A stretch of 64,000 nucleotides of DNA from Epiperipatus broadwayi (lineage: Eukaryota > Onychophora > Udeonychophora > Euonychophora > Peripatidae). The stretch lies in the NCBI GenBank assembly GCA_028023455.1, contig JAQFVV010006654.1, forward strand, positions 186,001-250,000. Direction: 5' to 3'. The position numbers and the translations under genes are program-made. Below are positions 58,539 to 64,000 of the stretch, in pieces (position 1 is the stretch's first letter; each line of letters starts with the position of its first letter). The notes beneath the pieces are model-generated. The model was not told the DNA's origin. It did not search any database and was given only the letters and a program-made list of their open reading frames with translations.

Positions 58539-58552
58539 TTTATTTGTTTATT
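58539..58552 (-). terminator. polyadenylation signals of the receptor gene
   Basis: Two AATAAA hexamers on the minus strand (58547-58552 and 58539-58544) begin about 23-31 bases past the stop codon, consistent with a very short 3' untranslated region. In AT-rich DNA AATAAA is frequent, so this is only suggestive. Confidence 0.4.
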
Positions 58553-58575
58553 TATAATTTTTAACTAATCTAATT

Positions 58576-59511
58576 TTAAGAATTGACTTTGGATTTGACT
58601 AATGTTAATAACACTTTTCTGAAATCATTATTAAAAGCCATATATATAAAAAATGTAAAAGCATAATTTGTGACTTCTGCAATACAACCTATAGATATTG
58701 TTAAAGCTTCTCTTACAGTCATTCCAGTGTTGTACACGCATTGACAAAACTCATCTATCACATAAAATAAAGTTGCTGGAGTTGTACAAATAAAGTATAA
58801 TATAGTTAATCCAATAAATAATTTGAACATTTTTTTTTCAGTTTTATCTTCAAGACTATCAATCTTTTGCATCTGTTTCCTAGTAGCTACAACTTTTTGA
58901 AATGTAATCAAACTCCAACTATTAAGAGAAGCCATAATAATTAGAGGGCTCCAATGCACAATAAATTCGCGAGACCAATTGTATATCTCAATAAGTATGT
59001 GAAATTCTTGAGGTGTTTGTAGTGCAAAATGATAATAGTTATTATTTTTTAAACACTGAAACTGAAGAAATGTTGGTGAATGTAATAAAAATCCAAAAAT
59101 TATCACAACTATTGAAAGATTTTTTGCAATTTCAGGAGTTTGCCAACTTTTATAGCGTAACGGATAACATACAGCTAAGAATCGTTCAAATGTGACACAA
59201 ATAGTTATCAAGTCACTTACACCTGCAAATACATTGGTTAAAGGAGCAATAAAGTAACTCATAAAAACACATAAAGAATAACTGCTATAAGTAAAAGTTC
59301 CAGTGGACAATACAGCAAATAAGAAATATGAAATACATTCACATAAATCTAAAACCGCTAAGAATTTCAAATATATATAGGTAGGAGTTTTCAACTTACC
59401 ATAATGGAATACCATTAAGTTTGCTATATTACCGAAAATTCCAATTAAACTTAGAAGTGGAAGAAGTGCAAATGCATTTATGATATATATAAAGTAAGCC
59501 CGTCTATCCAT
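58576..59511 (-). CDS. class A peptide GPCR, FMRFamide-receptor-like
   Basis: An uninterrupted 311-residue seven-transmembrane protein. TM1 about 11-36 with GN (27-28), TM2 about 47-68 with LAVLD (D55), TM3 about 81-108 ending E109-R110-F111 in place of DRY, TM4 about 131-150, TM5 about 183-206 with P189, TM6 about 228-252 with ICTTP (P245), TM7 about 269-293 with TNYAFTFFIY instead of NPxxY. C81 at the top of TM3 and C153 in loop 2 can form the usual disulphide. The ERF motif and the NxxxxFFIY-like end of TM7 are typical of invertebrate FMRFamide/neuropeptide receptors, which signal through G proteins at the plasma membrane; the ligand here cannot be told. TM4 lacks the usual Trp and the N-terminus (about 10 residues) is very short with no glycosylation site, so it may be a diverged member. 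Single-exon as seen; an acceptor-like CCTTTAG lies two bases before the ATG, so an upstream exon is possible. A TATA-like AATAAAATAAAATATA lies 30-45 bases upstream. Confidence 0.88.
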   Translation of the reverse strand: MDRRAYFIYIINAFALLPLLSLIGIFGNIANLMVFHYGKLKTPTYIYLKFLAVLDLCECISYFLFAVLSTGTFTYSSYSLCVFMSYFIAPLTNVFAGVSDLITICVTFERFLAVCYPLRYKSWQTPEIAKNLSIVVIIFGFLLHSPTFLQFQCLKNNNYYHFALQTPQEFHILIEIYNWSREFIVHWSPLIIMASLNSWSLITFQKVVATRKQMQKIDSLEDKTEKKMFKLFIGLTILYFICTTPATLFYVIDEFCQCVYNTGMTVREALTISIGCIAEVTNYAFTFFIYMAFNNDFRKVLLTLVKSKVNS

Positions 59512-59574
59512 TTCTAAAGGTTTTAATGTGTTATTAATAAAATAAAATATACGTAATGTTTGCTATTTGTTTTC

Positions 59575-60241
59575 CATATATATATATATATCATGAACTA
59601 AAAGCTATGAACTATCTCTCCAATCAAATTACCCATCAAGGATCAAGTGTTACTGTGAATGGAAAAAAAAATCGATTTTTATTTATTGCTTAGCATTTAA
59701 TGCTATAAATTTAATGTATGTATATATGTGTAATGATATATCTTTATAGAACTTCCACAATGTGTGAAAACATTGATAAACTATTCTGCAAGGTAAAATA
59801 TATCTCAAGAATAACCTTCTTCACAGTTGATTTGGCATACTGCTGACAATTCCTGCAAATATCATAACTTCTCACCTTATATAAATATTGTATTGGTGAT
59901 AAATTTGTTAGTAAAGCTAAAGCATTTAATTCTGAAATCATTTTTATAACTAACATATTCTAATATAACTATAATAAATAATAATAATAATAACATATAC
60001 AAACAGATATATATAAAAGACATATTTTGCGGGTTAATCCGTGTTAAAATATTTTAAATATTGATATACCATTTCGACTTGATCATACAAGCCATCTACC
60101 GGGTGATAAAAAGTAGAAATACGGTTGTAGCGGCGCTACAATCACTGATTTTCACCAATAGCAAAAATGTTAAATTAAGAATGCTTTTTTAAAAAAATAT
60201 TTCCAAATAGGAGGAAGTTTGCATGTCACATCTCACTTATT
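59575..60241. other. AT-rich DNA upstream of the receptor gene
   Basis: Contains TA and TAA simple repeats (59577-59590, 59974-59995). It also holds a short less AT-rich piece at 60090-60150 with a 7-bp palindrome TTGTAGC-GGC-GCTACAA (about 60125-60141). No gene is seen. Confidence 0.45.
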
Positions 60242-60403
60242 GATACAATCTGGCCTTTTAAGTATCTCAATGGCTTCTCTAATTGGTATAAATTATCACA
60301 TCTGGATATGACCCTCTTCGGAGAAAAATCAATTATATGACCTGAATCTATAGTATGAAATGAGAGTGCTGCTGCTGAAGAGTTGTGTTTAAGAGCTAAT
60401 TAC
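60242..60403 (-). pseudogene. GIY-YIG/Penelope-type endonuclease fragment, second family
   Basis: An open minus-strand stretch of ~54 codons reads LALKHNSSAAALSFHTIDSG, then HIIDFSPKRVISRCDNLYQL. The pattern N-S-A-x-x-x-H-x-x-x-x-GHxIDF is the conserved core of the second half of GIY-YIG endonucleases in Penelope-like elements (compare DKNSAVYIHINEFKHGNFEI at 24680-24720). It differs from the copies at 24-26 kb, so it is a separate lineage. The neighbouring block 60469-60768 is also less AT-rich but is not recognisable. Confidence 0.55.
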
Positions 60404-62018
60404 GTTTTACATATTAATTAAAAAGAGAGAAAAATTGAGTAATACATTACAAATCTTGATAGCAGGATTTGAGCTTAGTTAGGCTAGATTTATTTTCAAA
60501 TAGTAGCATAAGAGTTACCTTGTTTCAAAATATGGCTCATACATGGCAAATTGAGGATCCAAACGAATTTTTCTTGGTGACAGCAAGCATCTATTTAGCA
60601 CTCCATATTTCCTTCTTAAGGTATTTACTTTCTTTCAGGGCAGCAGTTAGATGGTACATTAGCAGGAAAAAGACCCAAAGGGTCCAAAAGATGATTGGTA
60701 TCTACTCTATCATCATATTGTATTTCAAAGTGCTTGGAGTATTGATGACAACACACTTCTCTCAGTAGTAGCTATCTGTTGGTGATTTAAAATCTGGCTA
60801 TTTTATACAGTGCTCAGGTATTTCTGGAATGCTTTTAATTACTTAGTTTTAGCTTAAAATCTAATCTCTGATCTTAAAAATTCTTACCTTTTTTATCAAT
60901 TGTTTTTAAAGATGCAATAGTAAAATAGTGTCCAAAAATAAATTCAAATCTATTTCCAGATTAGAAATAGATTTGACAAAAATGTTTATAACAAAAGAAA
61001 ATCTTTAATCTTAATCCCCATTTTAAGTAAAAACTAATTAAAAATACCTTCCCCAGACTAAAACAATAGTGTTTCCAACCCTTTAATTATTTTTGGACAA
61101 TTAACGGTTGCATCTTCCATCTCGGATTTTATAAAATATACATGTTAATAGGAAAAAACAATTTAAAAAGAAAAAGTTTAAAAAATGACGTATAATAAAA
61201 TATTTACAACATCAATATATATATATTTGAGCAGCACCTATGTACTTTAATAAAAAGAATTAATAATCATAAAATTAATAATAATAAAATGTTATTGAAA
61301 GTTCAAATTTATAAATTTTTAGACGAGCATCCCAAATATATACATAAAATATATTTACACGATTAAAGGAGCGGGATGGAATATAGGGTTTAAACACAGG
61401 TTAGTAGATAGACCCATGAAGCTCAATCTTAAGCTAAGATTGATTGCTTCAATATATATATATGATAATAGAATATTATATAACTATAATAATTAAGAAT
61501 GATTTAATAAAAAAATGCTTTCAGTTAATAAAAGGAGGAAGGTTATTGAAATAATTACTGATTCATATTACATATAAAAACATATTACATATCTAATATC
61601 CTAATTTTAAACTATTTGATGCCATAGGCAGATTACTAGTTAATTAGTAATATCACACGACTATTTTACTTATTAATGATCATGTGCCTACAGACAGTTT
61701 TTCACCTCTAAAAGATTTATCATATGTGATATCAAAATTAAAATTCCTATTTTAATGTTAAATTACTATAATTTGATCTATAAGTGTCAAATTGCTTGCA
61801 CTTAGACCTTTGATGTCATCAAATTAGTTAAGCTCTTTAACATTATTACTATGCATATATTAGGTTAAATATTGTCATATCATTTCTATACCATATATAA
61901 AATGCAAACTCAATTAAACTTACTAATGTTTTTATTAAATGTAATTCTATGGTATAGAAAAGTAGTATAATTTTAAACCTAACAAGTGATTTATAATAAT
62001 CACCATTAATAATAATCA

Positions 62019-62020
<2 letters not shown>
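60404..62020. other. AT-rich DNA; one less AT-rich block
   Basis: The block 60469-60768 has more balanced composition (for example GGTCCAAAAGATGATTGG). It holds a 99-residue plus frame without any recognisable domain, and minus-strand pieces such as NHLLDPLGLFPANVPSNCC that look coding-like. It may be part of the same dead element as 60242-60403. The rest shows nothing. Confidence 0.4.

Positions 62021-62021
<1 letters not shown>

Positions 62022-62071
<50 letters not shown>
62022..62071. repeat. TA dinucleotide microsatellite
   Basis: About 25 uninterrupted TA units, next to the leader side of the inverted LTR-like copy. Confidence 0.97.
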
Positions 62072-62073
<2 letters not shown>

Positions 62074-62173
62074 TAACCTAAACTTTGGGAAAGTCGATTG
62101 AGAACAACTTTGAAATCGAACAACGAATGTTGGAGTATTTACCTAATAATAGTAATAATAAGATTATGTTTAC

Positions 62174-63960
62174 CCGGGCGCCAAATTGTAACTATGAAAT
62201 TGTAATGCTCACCAGAGATCATCATTTATGCTTATTACTATAAGATACAATGAAGAAAGTAATTAAAATGAATATTAATACATCCAATTTAATTTATTAG
62301 GGTCTTAATTTTGAACTTAATCACAATTATGTAAATAGTCTCATGACAAGTTATTACTGCTAACTAAATAACATAAACAACTTTCTTCCACAACTTTATA
62401 TAGATATATGATCTCGAAGGTTAATCACAAGAATGTAATGTATATTTCTAATATATAAATGACTAGAAATAAGTCAGGAATTGCTGCAGAGAATTCGTAA
62501 CTTATGTTTATAATATATACTATTAGATTATTATTTAATTCAAAGTAAAATAAAAAAATGTTATAAATCCTTCCCACTTCGTTTTCAGCATCTATTTCTT
62601 TTAATAGTCACAATTATATAAGACTAAATGTCTGTGTTGTGTACTCCTTTATATTTTCTTAACTGCCAACTCTTAATTTTATTTCATTAAACACACAAAT
62701 AGGTCTACAAGAATGGAATGTATCTTTTATTCCAGTTAATTCCAGTTTAATTATTATTATCAAAATAGTATTTCCCAATTTTTAACATTTACACTATTTG
62801 ACTTCCAAGTTAGCTCTCTTAAATTTAATAATCGAAGTACTCAAATTTCTTAAGTTCTTGATCTGCTTGTGAGGTGCAATTATTAATTATTACGATGGAT
62901 ATGATCCCATAAACTTTCTAAATTAAAATTTAATGTGAGTTTACTAGTGGAAATCATATTAAATACCAAAATCAGAAAAGGGATTTTATGTCTACTCTTA
63001 ATCTTTGTTACAGTGCAACGAACTAAATAACTAAGTTTAACATATCTGAATTGACTATTTTCTCTTATTTTATTTCATATCATCGGTTTGCCGTAGTACT
63101 TTTAAATCTATGACATTTTAAGAATCGGGTATATTCTTGATCCACATGAAATGATTGTTCCCCTTTTCAAAATACCTTTCTTGGTTGATATTTTATAAAG
63201 GTGAATTATGAAAATAAATTATGGAAATCAATCATGGAAATCAATTAACATAAGATAATGCGATCAAATAAATTATGGAAATCAACAAACATAAGACAAT
63301 TCATAAATTTAAATGTGATCTGGTATTAATACCTGCATTCATACTACGTTTATAAAATTGGTTATGGTAGTATATAGAATATACTTTTTTATAAGGCGGT
63401 GGAAGGTTTTAGATATCCAAAATATCAAAACACAGGACCCATATGTAAATTTATAACAATAACAAATATTTATTATCCTTAAATATGAAATAAACACACA
63501 TATATAGTATCACCACAAGCTCAGGTATTATATTCATTGTAAAATAAAATTTTAATTTCTTTCTATATGAAATTCACATTAACTACTATAAAAATATTAA
63601 TAATAATAAAAAATATCTATACTTTCACATTATTTAAATTTCCAAATTAAAGTTAATCATTGTTTTGACCCATATTTTAACTTTAATGTTAATGCGCTTA
63701 AGCACGAATCAGAATTCCGCATTTTAAATATAAATATGATATTATCACAAAACTTTAGCCAACAGCCTATTCAATTTCATGGCCCACTTTACTACAATAA
63801 CGATAAATTTAACTATTCCAACAAGCAATAATATCTTTTATCTTCTATGAAAAGATAATGTTAGATCCAAATTTTCTAACCATTCTTGATAATTAGTTGA
63901 AATATAAAACAATAGTTTTATATCCATGCATACTAAATATTCCTTGCTATTCCCCTGTAA
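62174..63960 (-). mobile_element. long dispersed repeat, copy 4 (inverted, runs toward the window end)
   Basis: On the minus strand the copy ends GAGCATTACAATTTCATAGT, TACAATTTGGCGCCCGGG (62173-62222). This matches the end of copy 3 and carries the clearest primer-binding-site-like TGGCGCCCGG (62174-62183) next to a TGTAAC/GTTACA edge (62187-62192). Other shared blocks are GACATAAAATCCCTTTTC (62971-63000) and TATTTGTTATTGTTATAAAT followed by GGGTCCTGTGTTTTGATATTTTGGATATC (63410-63470). TTGCTAGATTGGTAAAATAATGA near 63970 corresponds to the CTGGACTGGTA block. The 5' part lies beyond the window. Confidence 0.55.
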
Positions 63961-64000
63961 TCCTGATCATTATTTTACCAATCTAGCAACGGTATACATT

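Noticed and set aside
59013-59195. Plus-strand frame of 60 residues
   Set aside because: Antisense to the receptor gene.

Overview
This is a very AT-rich window of animal nuclear DNA (I estimate roughly a quarter G+C). There are no bacterial operons, ribosome binding sites or rRNA genes. Most of what can be recognised is transposable-element remains of families typical of animals: RTE-type and other non-LTR retrotransposons, Penelope-like elements with GIY-YIG endonuclease domains, hAT and possibly pogo-type DNA transposons, tRNA-derived SINEs, small foldback elements and a long LTR-like repeat. The only convincing host gene is a single-exon class A peptide G-protein-coupled receptor of FMRFamide-receptor type (58576-59511, minus). 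The phylum cannot be fixed from this window. A small-gene, AT-rich invertebrate (flatworm, cnidarian or other) fits; an interstitial TTAGGG-like array is compatible with a non-arthropod but does not prove it.

Layout. 1-5 kb: mostly unremarkable AT-rich DNA, with a 733-bp near-perfect palindrome at 2451-3183 lying between two compound CG/CA/TA microsatellites. 5-8 kb: copy 1 of a ~2.6-kb dispersed repeat, which recurs at 33.9-35.5, 54.7-57.4 and, inverted, 62.2-64 kb; two copies end in a primer-binding-site-like TGGYGCCCGG, so it is probably a long LTR. 8-15 kb: a possible pogo/Jerky transposase relic and two copies of a tRNA-derived SINE. 15.2-18.1 kb (minus): an almost intact RTE retrotransposon (endonuclease plus reverse transcriptase) whose 943-codon frame is broken by one in-frame TGA. 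A much older copy of the same family at 35.9-37 kb has a glycine codon at that site. Just upstream, a duplicated 35-bp segment flanks an 11-base match to the end of the Illumina adapter, which looks like an assembly fault.

19-26 kb: Penelope-like element pieces, including two head-to-head copies of a GIY-YIG endonuclease region. The plus copy has been hit twice, by a 312-bp hAT miniature element with a perfect 8-bp target duplication and by a 112-bp tRNA-like SINE with a 15-bp target duplication; the minus copy preserves both empty sites. 27.3-29.2 kb: a decayed autonomous hAT transposase. 38.4-43.9 kb: a decayed two-ORF LINE (zinc-knuckle ORF1; endonuclease, reverse transcriptase and C-terminal zinc finger in ORF2), with a second SINE copy next to or inside its 5' part. 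46.1-48.2 kb (minus): a third LINE lineage, 5' truncated. 49-54 kb: small foldbacks and diffuse repeats. 58.6-59.5 kb: the receptor gene. 60-64 kb: another Penelope-type fragment and the inverted LTR-like repeat.

Nothing here forms an operon or pathway. The interest lies in the nested insertion history, a SINE family with interchangeable tRNA-like heads and a shared tail, the hairpin motifs at Penelope-type 3' ends, and the unexplained palindromes.
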